Source of the DNA: JBFIHF01 sp964411125
GTDB taxonomy: Bacteria > Myxococcota_A > Bradymonadia > Bradymonadales > Bradymonadaceae
Length of the DNA: 64,000 nt
Assembly (NCBI GenBank): GCA_964411125.1
Contig: CAYPJU010000025.1
Location: 12,241-76,240, forward strand
Reading direction: 5' to 3'
This document shows positions 35,739 through 44,529 of the stretch, one piece after another; positions within the stretch are counted from its first letter, which is position 1; every line of letters starts with the position of its first letter. Made by a program: the position numbers and the translations under genes. The notes under the pieces are model-generated. The model ran no database searches, was not told the origin of the DNA, and saw only the letters and a list, made by a program, of their open reading frames with translations.

Positions 35739-36989
35739 CTACTCGCGCCCGATATCCAACCGCATCTGACGGCCGTCCCATCGAATCTCGCCCGCGAGAT
35801 CGTAGGCGGCCGATCGCGCTTCGGTCGGGGAAGCTCCGCGGGCCGTCACCCCCAGGACCCGTCCGCCCGCGACGACCCACCGGTCCCCGTCGCGCGCCGT
35901 GCCGGCGTGGAAGACGAACGCGTCGTCCCGTGTCGAGGTGAGGCCCTCTATCGTCGCGCCCTTCACCGCATCGGTCGGGTATCCTGCCGCGGCGAGCACC
36001 ACGCAACACGCGGGCTGCCCGGCGAGGACCCCGCTCGTGAGCTCCTCCCGAGCGGCCGCCTCCAGCACCGGGCCGAGCGGTTCGCTCAGTCCGAACAGGA
36101 GCGCCTGCGTCTCGGGATCCCCCAGCCGAACGTTGAACTCGAGAACTTTGGGCCCCGTGTCGGTCAACATCAGGCCGGCATACAGGAACCCGCGGTAGTC
36201 GATCCCGCGCGTGCGAAGCTCACGAAGCACCGGGTGGATCACCGTGGTCTCGATCTGCTCCTCCAGTGCGGGGTCCGACCACGGGGAGGGGGTCACGGCG
36301 CCCATGCCGCCCGTGTTGGGGCCTCGGTCGCCGTCGAGCAATCGCTTGTGGTCCTGGCTCGTCGGCAGGCGAACGACTCTCTCGCCGTCGGTGATCACCA
36401 TGAAGGAGAGCTCGGGACCACGGAGGAACTCTTCGACCACAACCGTGCCGGACGCTTCGCCGAAGCGCTCCTCGATCAAGAATTCCCGCAGCGTCTCGAC
36501 GCTCTGCGCGACGTCTTCACTGATGACGACCCCCTTACCGGCAGCGAGCCCGTCCGCCTTGATGACCAATGGATGGGGGGCGCTCTCGATCCATTCGCGG
36601 GCTGTATCGAAGTCCGTGAAGGTCTCGTGCGCGGCTGTGGGAACCCCGGCGGCCCGCATCACTTCCTTGGCGAACGTCTTCGATCCTTCGAGCCGGGCCC
36701 CATCACGCCGGGGCCCGAAAATCGGCAAACTGCGCGACACGAAGAGATCGGCGAGGCCCGCGCACAGCGGAGCCTCGGGCCCGACGATCGTGAGGTCGAC
36801 CTTCTCTCTCTTCGCGAATGCTGCGAGCTCGTCGTGGTCGCTCGGCGCGACCGGCACGGTGCGGCAGCCCGGCGTCCGGGCGATCGCATCGCTGCCTGGG
36901 GCGACGAAGACCTCGGCTCCTTCGCGGGCGAGCCGCCAGGCAAGGGCGTGCTCGCGCCCCCCCGAGCCGATGACGAGGTAGCGAGCCAT
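35739..36989 (-). CDS. purD: Phosphoribosylamine-glycine ligase
   Basis: A 416-residue ATP-grasp enzyme that makes GAR from phosphoribosylamine, glycine and ATP in purine synthesis. It begins MARYLVIGSGGREHALAWRL. It has GPEAPLCAGLAD, KADGLAAGKGVVI (ATP-binding), VVVEEFLRGPELSF, DHKRLLDGDRGPNTGGMGAV and EFNVRLGDPETQALL (metal ligands). Length is standard. GAGG precedes the ATG. It begins 6 bp after the purH stop, so the two are one operon. Confidence 0.97.
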   Translation of the reverse strand: MARYLVIGSGGREHALAWRLAREGAEVFVAPGSDAIARTPGCRTVPVAPSDHDELAAFAKREKVDLTIVGPEAPLCAGLADLFVSRSLPIFGPRRDGARLEGSKTFAKEVMRAAGVPTAAHETFTDFDTAREWIESAPHPLVIKADGLAAGKGVVISEDVAQSVETLREFLIEERFGEASGTVVVEEFLRGPELSFMVITDGERVVRLPTSQDHKRLLDGDRGPNTGGMGAVTPSPWSDPALEEQIETTVIHPVLRELRTRGIDYRGFLYAGLMLTDTGPKVLEFNVRLGDPETQALLFGLSEPLGPVLEAAAREELTSGVLAGQPACCVVLAAAGYPTDAVKGATIEGLTSTRDDAFVFHAGTARDGDRWVVAGGRVLGVTARGASPTEARSAAYDLAGEIRWDGRQMRLDIGRE

Positions 36990-36995
36990 GGTGCC

Positions 36996-38519
36996 TCAGT
37001 GTTTGAAGTGACGGGTGCGGGTGAAGACCATCGCGATGTCGTGCTCGTCGCAGGCCGCGACGACCTCTTCGTCGCGGATCGATCCGCCGGGCTGGATGAT
37101 CGCGGTCACCCCCGCTGCCGCCGCCGCGTCGGGACCGTCCCGGAACGGGAAGAAAGCGTCGCTCGCGAGGACGCTGCGGTCGGCGGTCCCCGCCTTCTTC
37201 ACCGCGAGCTCGACCGCGTCGACCCGGCTCATCTGCCCCGCGCCCACCCCGATCGTCGCTTGCCCCCGCGCGAGCACGATGGCGTTGGACTTCACGTGCC
37301 GGCACACCGACCACGCGAATTCGAGAGCCTTCCACTCGTCATCCGTCGGCCCGCGTCGCGTCGCGATCTCGGCGAGCTTGCGATCGATGGGCCGAGGGCG
37401 GTCCTCCGTCTGCGCCAACCAACCGGCGACCGTGGGGCGATACTGGACGCGAGCCGGCGGAAGCGAAGGGGCTGTCAGGAGCCGCAGATTGCGCTTCTTG
37501 CCCAGGTGTTCGAGGGCCTCCGTGCTGAACCCCGGAGCCGCCACCAGTTCGAAAAAGGTGTCCGCGATCGCCTCGCCCACCGCCTCGGGGACCTCGCGGT
37601 TGAGCACGATGATGCCCCCGAACGCCGATTTCGGGTCGCACGCGTGCGCGAGCCGAAACGCTTCGGCCGGATCGGAGTGCACCGCGCACCCCGCCGGGTT
37701 GGTGTGCTTCACGATGACGGCCGCGGGCTCGTCGAAGTCGAACGCCAGCCGGTACGCCGCGTCGAGGTCGACGATGTTGTTGTAGGAAAGCTCTTTCCCT
37801 TGCAGTTGTACGAACCCGCCCCACGGAGCTTCGTGCGTCCGGTGGTAGAGGACCGCGTCCTGGTGTGGATTCTCCCCGTAGCGCAGACCTGCGACGCGCT
37901 CGAGCGAAATCTCCACGCGGTCGGGAACTTCCACGCCCGCGTCGTTGCTCAGATAGTTCAAGATCGCTGCATCGTAGCGAGCGGTGTGGGCGAAAGCTTT
38001 CTGAGCCAGCTCGCGCCGCGTCTCGGCCGAGACTCCACCGTCGAGGACCTCGTCGATGATGCGCGGGTAATCGAGCGGGTCGACCACGACGGCGACGCGC
38101 GGGTAGTTCTTCGCCGCTGCCCGGACCATCGCGGGGCCCCCGATGTCGATGTTCTCCAACACCTCGGCGTGGGTCGACTCGGTCCGAGCCGACACCTCGG
38201 AGAACGGATAGAGGTTCGCGACGACGATGTCGATGCGAGGAATGTCGTGCTCCTGCAGAGTCGCCGCGTCCCCGTCGTTCTCCCTGCGCGCCAGAATCCC
38301 GCCGTGGATCCTCGGATGCAGCGTCTTCACGCGCCCGTCCATGATCTCGGGAAAGTCCGTGACGTCGCTCACGTCGGTGACCGCGAGTCCCAGCTCGCGG
38401 ATGTGACGGGCGGTACCCCCTGTGGACAGCAGCGTGTAGTTGGCGCTGACTAGAGCTCGGGCGAGGTCCTCGAGCCCCGTTTTGTTCGAGACACTGATGA
38501 GGGCGAACTTGTCGGGCAT
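36996..38519 (-). CDS. purH: Bifunctional AICAR transformylase / IMP cyclohydrolase
   Basis: A 507-residue enzyme for the last two steps to IMP. The N-terminal MGS-like cyclohydrolase domain reads KFALISVSNKTGLEDLARAL, LLSTGGTARHIRELG, and GRVKTLHPRIHGGILARR. The C-terminal transformylase has LRYGENPHQDAVLY, VKHTNPAGCAV (catalytic Lys-His), FFELVAAPGFS and a terminal DAFFPFRDGPDAAAAAGVTAIIQPGGSIRDEEV. The ATG at 38519 follows GGAG; frame-open sequence upstream is unconserved. It is co-transcribed with purD. Confidence 0.97.
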   Translation of the reverse strand: MPDKFALISVSNKTGLEDLARALVSANYTLLSTGGTARHIRELGLAVTDVSDVTDFPEIMDGRVKTLHPRIHGGILARRENDGDAATLQEHDIPRIDIVVANLYPFSEVSARTESTHAEVLENIDIGGPAMVRAAAKNYPRVAVVVDPLDYPRIIDEVLDGGVSAETRRELAQKAFAHTARYDAAILNYLSNDAGVEVPDRVEISLERVAGLRYGENPHQDAVLYHRTHEAPWGGFVQLQGKELSYNNIVDLDAAYRLAFDFDEPAAVIVKHTNPAGCAVHSDPAEAFRLAHACDPKSAFGGIIVLNREVPEAVGEAIADTFFELVAAPGFSTEALEHLGKKRNLRLLTAPSLPPARVQYRPTVAGWLAQTEDRPRPIDRKLAEIATRRGPTDDEWKALEFAWSVCRHVKSNAIVLARGQATIGVGAGQMSRVDAVELAVKKAGTADRSVLASDAFFPFRDGPDAAAAAGVTAIIQPGGSIRDEEVVAACDEHDIAMVFTRTRHFKH

Positions 38520-38675
38520 GGCGGACTCCGGGGGGAGAGTGTCGTTTCCATAACGCGATGGCGGACCGACGGCAACGGTGTAAGCCGCTCGTCGCGACGA
38601 CGCCGGCGGGCACCGAAACCGGCGTGCCACGTGACCATCGCGACCACCTGCACCCGACAGTGGGCGCCGTTGCAC

Positions 38676-38705
38676 AAAAAAGAAGAGGAGCCGTCACGGC
38701 TCCTC
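38676..38705 (-). terminator. Rho-independent terminator of the sigma region-4-like gene
   Basis: Read on the minus strand: a 9-bp perfect stem (GAGGAGCCG pairing with CGGCTCCTC) with a 3-base loop at 38705-38685, then a T-rich tail ending in six T (38676-38681 on the plus strand are A). It sits 28 bp after the stop codon at 38733. Confidence 0.9.
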
Positions 38706-38732
38706 GTCGAATTCACGGCGCTGGTTTCGTAC

Positions 38733-39167
38733 CTATTCGTCGTCGTACCCGACCCGCAGCTTCTCGAGCCCGGTGGATTCCACCTGGCGGATGCGCTCCC
38801 GGGTAAGATTCAGCAGCTCGCCGACCTCCTCGAGGGTGATACCGCCTCGGTCGGCGACGTCGAGAGAACAGGTTTCGCTGAGCTCCCACACCGACAGGTC
38901 GGGGAAGTTCAGCTTGATCGAACCCGTGTGGGGGTTCACGTCGAGGTAGAGGTGGTATTTGCACGAAACGAACGGGCACGGCCGGTCGCCCATTCGGCAA
39001 TCTTCTCGATTGTTCGGCCGGAGGTGCTCCAGCTCCGTGAGCACCGCCTCGGTAGCTTCACGCTCTTCTGGCGTGAGCTTCTTGAGCGCAATCGTCTTGC
39101 TGCGCCGCAGGCCTTTTCGCGCGCCTCGTTTGTTCGAGGTGCGTCTGCGTTTGGGGGATTCACTCAT
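38733..39167 (-). CDS. Sigma-70 region-4-like DNA-binding protein with Cys cluster
   Basis: A 144-residue protein from ATG 39167. The first ~35 residues are strongly basic (KRRRTSNKRGARKGLRRSK). Residues 57-72 hold CRMGDRPCPFVSCKYH (Cys57, Cys64, Cys69, His72), with a further Cys at 100; this could bind zinc or an iron-sulfur cluster. Residues ~105-140 form a sigma-70 region-4 helix-turn-helix (ITLEEVGELLNLTRERIRQVESTGLEKLR). There is no region 2, so it is not a complete sigma factor. It could bind -35 elements or act as a transcription factor. It is monocistronic, with a near-consensus promoter and a strong terminator. Confidence 0.85.
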   Translation of the reverse strand: MSESPKRRRTSNKRGARKGLRRSKTIALKKLTPEEREATEAVLTELEHLRPNNREDCRMGDRPCPFVSCKYHLYLDVNPHTGSIKLNFPDLSVWELSETCSLDVADRGGITLEEVGELLNLTRERIRQVESTGLEKLRVGYDDE

Positions 39168-39204
39168 GTCCGGCCCGTCTGTATGTGCTGTTCCTTGCTC
39201 CACG

Positions 39205-39234
39205 AAAGTAATGAGCGAGCAGCCAATGTGTCAA
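39205..39234 (-). promoter_or_regulatory. Sigma-70 promoter of the sigma region-4-like gene
   Basis: On the minus strand, a perfect TTGACA (39234-39229), an 18-bp spacer and TACTTT (39210-39205). The predicted start is ~30 bp before the ATG at 39167. This is the best -35 box seen in the window. Confidence 0.6.
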
Positions 39235-39420
39235 TGAGCTTCGGTGGGAGCCGAGAGAGCCCGGCGGCCTCCGGTTCGGAGCGTGCCCTCGTAGGGCCCG
39301 CCGCTCGCCGCCGGACGAAACCACCCGACTCGTGGAGAATCGTGTAGGCGTCGGGTCCACGCGCGTCGGCCAGGAAAGGGCGGAACGTTGTCTCCGGTGC
39401 GACCCTACTGCAGACGGAGT

Positions 39421-40608
39421 TCAGTCTCGTGCTGTGGGATCGAAGTCGTCGTCCAACTTCGAATCGACTCCGGCGAGGATCGCGCGGTGCTCCTGGCAGC
39501 CGAGGACGTCCTTCCAGCCAGCGAAGGGCTTCCAGGGACGCGACCAGCCCGAAAGCATGCCGCGCTTCAGCCTCATCACGCGGTTCGCGCTCTCGAAGAC
39601 GCGTGCGCGGTCGTGGGGGTTACGGGTGGCAAGCTCGAGGAGGTGGGCGTGGGCCGCCTTCCACTTCTCCTCTTCGTGGCAGATTAGAAAGATGTCTACT
39701 CCTGCCCGCAGGCCGAGCTCGACCATCTCCTGCGGGGTGTAGCGCTCCGCGACCGCCTTCATCTCGAGGTCGTCGGTGATGACGACCCCGTCGTAGCCCA
39801 TCTCGTCACGGAGCAGCCGGTGCATCACGGCGTGGCTCAGCGTTGCGGGGTGCACCGTGTCGAGCGCCGGGACGAGGACGTGGGCCGTCATGATCATCGG
39901 GATCTCGGCAGCAAACGCCCGCTGGAACGGCACCAGCTCGATCTCTTCGAAGCGCTCCGGGGGGTGGTTCAGGACTGGAAGCTCGTGGTGCGAATCGGTG
40001 TCCGTATCCCCGTGTCCGGGGAAATGCTTGCCGCACGGCACGACCCCCGACTTGATGTGCCCGAAACAGAATGCTCCCCCCATCTTTGCCACGGTCTCGG
40101 GATCGCGCGAGAACGAGCGGTCCCCGATCACGGGGTTGTCCGGATTCGTGTCGACGTCGAGCACCGGACTGAAATTGAGATTGAAGCCGAGCGCCTGCAC
40201 TTCGGTGGCGAGCACTTCGGCGATGTCGGCCGCGAGCTCCCAGTCGCCCGTATCGCCGATGCGGCGCATCGGAGGGATCGGGGTCAGCGGTTCCTTGAGG
40301 CGTACTACCCGCCCCCCCTCTTGATCGAGCGACACGAAGGGCGCCGCGACGGCACTGTGGGCAGCGGCGTGGATCGCCTCGTTCAGCGCGACGACTTGCT
40401 CGACGTCTTTCACGTTCCGGCGGAAGAGGATCACGCCGCCGATGTCGCCGGCGCCGAGAGCCTCGGAAACCGCAGCGGTAGGCTCGGAGCCGTCGCCTCG
40501 AAACCCGACCACGAAGAGCTGGCCGACCGCCGCGCGAACGTTCTCGGTCGACGCGTCGTGAGGGTTGAAGTAGGGGAGGTGAGGTTCGTCGGAGTCGTTG
40601 AATGACAT
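39421..40608 (-). CDS. nagZ: Beta-N-acetylhexosaminidase, NagZ family (GH3)
   Basis: A 395-residue glycoside hydrolase family 3 enzyme. The NagZ signature KHFPGHGDTDTDSHHELPVL lies at ~194-213 and includes the catalytic Asp-His pair. The nucleophile Asp is in ITDDLEMKAV (~279). Substrate loops are FVSLDQEGGRVVRL and NFSPVLDVDTNP. NagZ removes GlcNAc from anhydro-muropeptides during wall recycling, usually in the cytosol, and this protein has no signal peptide. The C-terminus extends ~50 residues past the usual NagZ end (from ARVFESANR). The ATG at 40608 lies one base after the dppC stop, so it is the last gene of dppB-dppC-nagZ. Confidence 0.93.
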   Translation of the reverse strand: MSFNDSDEPHLPYFNPHDASTENVRAAVGQLFVVGFRGDGSEPTAAVSEALGAGDIGGVILFRRNVKDVEQVVALNEAIHAAAHSAVAAPFVSLDQEGGRVVRLKEPLTPIPPMRRIGDTGDWELAADIAEVLATEVQALGFNLNFSPVLDVDTNPDNPVIGDRSFSRDPETVAKMGGAFCFGHIKSGVVPCGKHFPGHGDTDTDSHHELPVLNHPPERFEEIELVPFQRAFAAEIPMIMTAHVLVPALDTVHPATLSHAVMHRLLRDEMGYDGVVITDDLEMKAVAERYTPQEMVELGLRAGVDIFLICHEEEKWKAAHAHLLELATRNPHDRARVFESANRVMRLKRGMLSGWSRPWKPFAGWKDVLGCQEHRAILAGVDSKLDDDFDPTARD

Positions 40609-40609
40609 G

Positions 40610-41455
40610 TCAGTTCGTGGCCAGGTCGCGCGGATCGAGCCAGTCGCGCAACCCATCGCCGAGGAAGTTGATACCGAGGACGGTGAACATGATCGCGAAC
40701 CCCGGGAAGATCGCCAGATGTGGGGTCAGCAAGAAGTAGCTGGCCCCCTGGTCGAGGAGCGCGCCCCAGCTCGGCTGATCCTGAGGACCGAGGCCGAGGA
40801 AACTGAGAGAGGCTTCGGCCAGGATCGCCCCGGCGACGCCGAACGTCGCCTGCACGATGACCGGAGCGAGGATGTTGGGGACGATGTGACGGAACATGAT
40901 GCGGCGTGAGCCAAAGCCGAGCGAACGCGCCGCCTCGACGTAGTCCCGTTCGCGCTCGGTGAGCACCTGCCCGCGGACGAGGCGGGCGTACCCCGACCAG
41001 CCCGAGACCGAGAGCGCTCCGATCACCGCCCAGATGCTGGGCTCCTGCGTGATGAAGATGATGAGGATTGCGAGCAGGATGCCCGGAAAAGCCATCAGGA
41101 TTTCGGTGAGGCGCATCAGCGCCTCGTCGACCCAACCGCCGAAATAGCCGGAGATGCACCCCACAACGATCCCGACCGTCGAGCAGATCACGACCGTGAA
41201 GACCCCCACGAGCGCCGCGACGCGGGTGCCGTAGAGGACGAGCGTCAGGACGTCTGCGCCGTTCTCGTCGGTACCGAGCCAGTGGTCGCGCGACGGCGGT
41301 TCGAGCTGCCTCGTCACGTCCACGTGACCGAGGTCGTACGGTGCCAGAAAGTCGGCCAACAGGGCCACCAGGAGCGTGACAGCGACGATGATGGCGCCGA
41401 GCCAGGCGAGCCCGCGGATGCGATGGGCACCCGGTATGGAGCGGAAGATGCGCAT
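40610..41455 (-). CDS. dppC: Peptide ABC transporter permease, DppC-like
   Basis: A 281-residue inner-membrane permease. It has an N-terminal hydrophobic helix (WLGAIIVAVTLLVALLADF), HWLGTDENGADVLTLVLYGTR, and the EAA loop reading DYVEAARSLGFGSRRIMFRHIVPNILAPV, which docks the ATPase. The end is GLGPQDQPSWGALLDQG followed by GDGLRDWLDPR, all typical of DppC/OppC. The ATG at 41455 overlaps the dppB stop (TGATG). No substrate-binding protein or ATPase gene lies in the window. Confidence 0.93.
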   Translation of the reverse strand: MRIFRSIPGAHRIRGLAWLGAIIVAVTLLVALLADFLAPYDLGHVDVTRQLEPPSRDHWLGTDENGADVLTLVLYGTRVAALVGVFTVVICSTVGIVVGCISGYFGGWVDEALMRLTEILMAFPGILLAILIIFITQEPSIWAVIGALSVSGWSGYARLVRGQVLTERERDYVEAARSLGFGSRRIMFRHIVPNILAPVIVQATFGVAGAILAEASLSFLGLGPQDQPSWGALLDQGASYFLLTPHLAIFPGFAIMFTVLGINFLGDGLRDWLDPRDLATN

Positions 41456-42384
41456 CAGTCGTAGCGGATCCGCGGGTCGACCGCGCCGTAGAGCAAGTCG
41501 GTGATCAGGTTCACCGCCACGTAGGAGATCGCGATGAAGATCACCGTCCCCTGGACGATCATGTAGTTTCGCGCTTCGATCCCGTCGAGCAGCAGCGTAC
41601 CGAGCCCGGGCCGGGCGAAGACTTTCTCGACGATGATGGCACCCGTCAGGAGTGCTCCGAACTGTAGACCCAATACCGTGACGATCGGGATCAAAGCATT
41701 CCGAAACGCGTGCTTCACGATCACTTTCCAGCGCGGTACGCCCTTCGATTTCGCGGTCCGGACGTAGTCCTGGTTCAAGACCTCGAGCATGCTCGAACGC
41801 GTCATGCGCGTGAGCTTGGCAGACAGCGCCGAGCCGAGCGTGATCGCCGGCAACACGAGCGCCGTCAGGCCGGTCACCTCGCTCCCCGGGTTCGGAAGTG
41901 CCGAGAGGGTGAGGCTGAAGAGGATCAGGAGCATCGGTCCGAGCCAGAAGTTCGGGATCGAAATCCCGAGCAAGGCGACGACCGCCGACGTGTTGTCGAT
42001 CCAACTGTAGGGTCGCAGGGCGGCGGCAATCCCGAGCGGAAAGGCGATGAGCATCGCCACCAAAAGACTTGCCAGCGCGAGCTCGGCGGTCGCGGGGATG
42101 TTCGTGACCAGCTTCTCCATCACGGTCACGCCGCGCTCGTCACAGAGCTCACCGAACGTGAGGTTGCCGACGTCGCCCCAGAATTTCACGTACTGCTCGG
42201 GGAGGGGAGCGTCGAGGTTGAGGCAGTCGCGCAGCGCCTGCTTGTCGACCTCGAGCGCTTGCTCGCCAAGGATGGAAGCGACCGGGTCGCCGGGCACCGA
42301 GCGAATCACGAAAAAAACGAGCGTGACGACCCCGAAGATGACGAGGAGGGAAGCGAAGAATCGTCGAATGAGGTATGGGCCCAT
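41455..42384 (-). CDS. dppB: Peptide ABC transporter permease, DppB-like
   Basis: A 309-residue permease with the start MGPYLIRRFFASLLVIFGVV and an extracytoplasmic loop containing LNLDAPLPEQYVKFWGDV. The EAA motif is DYVRTAKSKGVPRWKVIVKHAFRNALIPIVTVLG and the final segment GAVDPRIRYD. AAGGAAGGAG precedes the ATG. First gene of a three-gene operon with dppC and nagZ. The linkage to nagZ hints that the transporter imports cell-wall peptides, but substrate specificity resides in a binding protein that is not here. Confidence 0.94.
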   Translation of the reverse strand: MGPYLIRRFFASLLVIFGVVTLVFFVIRSVPGDPVASILGEQALEVDKQALRDCLNLDAPLPEQYVKFWGDVGNLTFGELCDERGVTVMEKLVTNIPATAELALASLLVAMLIAFPLGIAAALRPYSWIDNTSAVVALLGISIPNFWLGPMLLILFSLTLSALPNPGSEVTGLTALVLPAITLGSALSAKLTRMTRSSMLEVLNQDYVRTAKSKGVPRWKVIVKHAFRNALIPIVTVLGLQFGALLTGAIIVEKVFARPGLGTLLLDGIEARNYMIVQGTVIFIAISYVAVNLITDLLYGAVDPRIRYD

Positions 42385-42474
42385 CGGGTCGCGCTCCTTC
42401 CTTGAGCGCCTGTCAGCGGCCGTCAGGCCGAGGCGTCATCTCCGCCAGTCAGGTTCGTGCGTGCTCGCGGTCGG

Positions 42475-43005
42475 TCACTGCGCTCCCGCGGTAGCCGGTG
42501 CTCCGGCGGTCGCGGGGGCCGCGTCCGTCCCGGGCGCGTTGTTCGTGCTCGGAGCGGCATTCGTCGCCGCCGCACCGTTCGTACCGGTAGCGTTGTTCGT
42601 GGTCGCGGCCGGTACGGCCGGCAAATCGGGAACCTCGGCCGGCGGCGCGGGTTCGAGCTCCGAAGGCTTCGCTCCGTATTCCGCCACCGCGGTCTCGGCG
42701 ACGCCACTAGGAGCGTCGAGCTTGTCGGTCTGGCCGGTGAGAACGAGGGAAATCGGCGTCCAGAACACGACGACCAGCACCGCCGTCGACGCCAGCCCGA
42801 AGAGCCACAGCGTCGTCGGCATCTCTTTGCCGTCTTCACGAAGCTTGAAAAATGCGAACCAGAACGCGACGGGGGGGAGAAGCAACACTGCTGCAGCGAG
42901 CCCTCCACTGATACGGGCCGCGTACCTAGACAGCTGCCACGCTCCAACGATGTACGCTATGACCCCAACGGCCATCAGCAGGAACGTGATCACAACAAGC
43001 GCCAT
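42475..43005 (-). CDS. Small membrane protein with Ala/Asn/Thr-rich tail
   Basis: A 176-residue product from ATG 43005, preceded by GGAGG. Three hydrophobic segments (~2-22, 33-52, 67-90) make it an integral membrane protein. After ~120 the sequence is low-complexity Pro/Ala/Thr/Asn (TNNATGTNGAAATNAAPSTN), probably disordered. No family is recognised. The open frame extends upstream but only the ATG at 43005 has a ribosome site. It is followed by dppB-side sequence on the same strand after 90 bp. Confidence 0.65.
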   Translation of the reverse strand: MALVVITFLLMAVGVIAYIVGAWQLSRYAARISGGLAAAVLLLPPVAFWFAFFKLREDGKEMPTTLWLFGLASTAVLVVVFWTPISLVLTGQTDKLDAPSGVAETAVAEYGAKPSELEPAPPAEVPDLPAVPAATTNNATGTNGAAATNAAPSTNNAPGTDAAPATAGAPATAGAQ

Positions 43006-43203
43006 GGGGCCTCCGAACGACAGGCGGAAGCACGTTGCATACCGGACCGCCCGCTTTGCTGTCAACGTCCGAGGCTGTAGCGACCGGGTTCGATCGGAGG
43101 TCGGAGAGTGGACCGCACAGGACTCCGTCCCCGCACCGTGAACTTCGAGGGACCCATCCGACGGGCGGGCTCTCGAGGCGTTCTCACGAGCCGATTCCCG
43201 CGA

Positions 43204-43773
43204 TCAACTCTCGAACCAGCCTTTGATCGCGACCGTCTCCTTCGCGTCCCCGCCCTCGAGCTGCGCACACTCCACCGTTCCGTCGATCGTTCCGCGGATG
43301 CCGTCGCCGGCTTTCTCGATCTTCACCGCGACTTCTTCTCCGGACGCCCCACACTTGGTCTTCGGCTTCATGTGGAGCACGTCGATCGACTTCGCTCGAA
43401 AGTCACCGACCTGATCGACGTCGGTCCCTTCGATGACGATCGTTCCCGTGAAGGAGGCGCCGACGAGCTTGTAGAAGACCGCCTTGCCGATCTTGTTCCG
43501 CATCACCGACTTGCCGACCCCCTTGCGGGAGTCGCCGAGGTCGAGCTCCCATGCCGGCTCGGCCGGCGGCTCTTCTTCGGACTCTCCTTTCGCGGCCCGC
43601 TGCTCCTCGACCAACTTCTTCAGGTCGACCTTCTTGATCCCCTTTCGTTCCGGCTCCGCTGCGTTCGCTTCGGGCGCGGCCGCTTCGGCGGGCGTCTGGG
43701 GTTCCGCCGTCTCTTCCTTGTCGCAGGCAGAAAGGGCAAGCGTCGCTGTCATCAAAACCAAGAGTCGCGTCAT
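43204..43773 (-). CDS. Lipoprotein of unknown function
   Basis: A 189-residue product with lipobox ending at Cys17 (LALSAC) and GGGAGAAG before the ATG. Mature N-terminus is Ala/Pro/Glu-rich to ~40, then a charged segment (KKVDLKKLVEEQRAAKG), then a compact beta-rich domain (~75-189) with two Cys (TKCGASGEE and GTVECAQ). Asp at +2 after the Cys. No recognised family; it lies 70 bp downstream of the zinc-ribbon operon on the same strand. Confidence 0.68.
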   Translation of the reverse strand: MTRLLVLMTATLALSACDKEETAEPQTPAEAAAPEANAAEPERKGIKKVDLKKLVEEQRAAKGESEEEPPAEPAWELDLGDSRKGVGKSVMRNKIGKAVFYKLVGASFTGTIVIEGTDVDQVGDFRAKSIDVLHMKPKTKCGASGEEVAVKIEKAGDGIRGTIDGTVECAQLEGGDAKETVAIKGWFES

Positions 43774-43843
43774 CGTTCTTCTCCCTCGAGTGACCGGTCA
43801 CTCTAGGCGCGGCACGAACCTCGGGCAATTTCGGAGAGGTCTG

Positions 43844-44515
43844 TCAGGCAGGGCGTACGACCTTCAGCACGATCCACTCGCTCTTCGGGCTCACGCCGGT
43901 CGTCGACACGACCGCCCGGGCGCGCCATTGACACGCGATCGTTCGACCGTTGAAGGTCGGAGCCGCGTCGATCGGGATCGGAATCTCGGTCTTGAACGCC
44001 GCCTGAGCGTCCGCCTCCCACACGACGCGCCCCGAGACCTGGTACTCCGACTCGTGAATCGTCTCGCGGTGCGCGAACTTTCCGCTGTTCAAGAGCAGGT
44101 TCCACGCTTCGCGCTCCGCGTCGAACTTCGTCCCCATCTGCTGACGGACCGAATGCCAGGGGAGGGCGATCAGCTCTTCGCCCACCACCTGCAGCCGGAC
44201 GTCCTTCGCCGTCAGGGGCAGCTCGGCGACCAGCACCGACGTCTGGATCTCGAGCCGGTCACCAGGGGCGACCGATGCGGCGAGCGGCGCGACGAATACG
44301 TTCGCCCCCGATCCGGTGAGCCCTTGCTTTGCACGAGTGAACCAACCCTTCACTCCCGAAAGGCCTTCACCCGACCCCTCCTTCGGCTCGGCCTCCTCCG
44401 GCTCCCACATCCACTTCAAGGAGCAACTCTGGCAGCTCACGAGAATCGCACCGCGATCCTCGGGAACCCGCAGCTTCTGCCCGCAGCCGGGACACTTCAC
44501 GACCGTTTTTTTCAT
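43844..44515 (-). CDS. Zinc-ribbon protein with C-terminal beta-sandwich-like domain
   Basis: A 223-residue protein. An N-terminal zinc ribbon has Cys8, Cys11, Cys28 and Cys31 (CPGC and CQSC), a type called MJ0042-like in deltaproteobacteria. A linker (~38-65) precedes a beta-rich domain (~70-223) with strands such as GDRLEIQTSVLVAELPLTAKDVRL and FNGRTIACQWRARAVV, suggestive of an arrestin-like or Ig-like fold; this is a guess from pattern. Last gene of a three-gene operon, 14 bp after the TM2/SHOCT gene. GGGGGG-rich sequence precedes the ATG. Confidence 0.7.
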   Translation of the reverse strand: MKKTVVKCPGCGQKLRVPEDRGAILVSCQSCSLKWMWEPEEAEPKEGSGEGLSGVKGWFTRAKQGLTGSGANVFVAPLAASVAPGDRLEIQTSVLVAELPLTAKDVRLQVVGEELIALPWHSVRQQMGTKFDAEREAWNLLLNSGKFAHRETIHESEYQVSGRVVWEADAQAAFKTEIPIPIDAAPTFNGRTIACQWRARAVVSTTGVSPKSEWIVLKVVRPA

Positions 44516-44529
44516 CGCTGTACCCCCCG

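Noticed and set aside
35907..38453. 848-codon open frame on the plus strand
   Set aside because: It lies antisense to both purD and purH, is rich in Arg/Gly/His without hydrophobic cores, and spans two certain genes.
41456..42004. Upstream extension of the dppC frame
   Set aside because: It overlaps dppB and has no permease character; the ATG at 41455 overlapping the dppB stop is the proper start.
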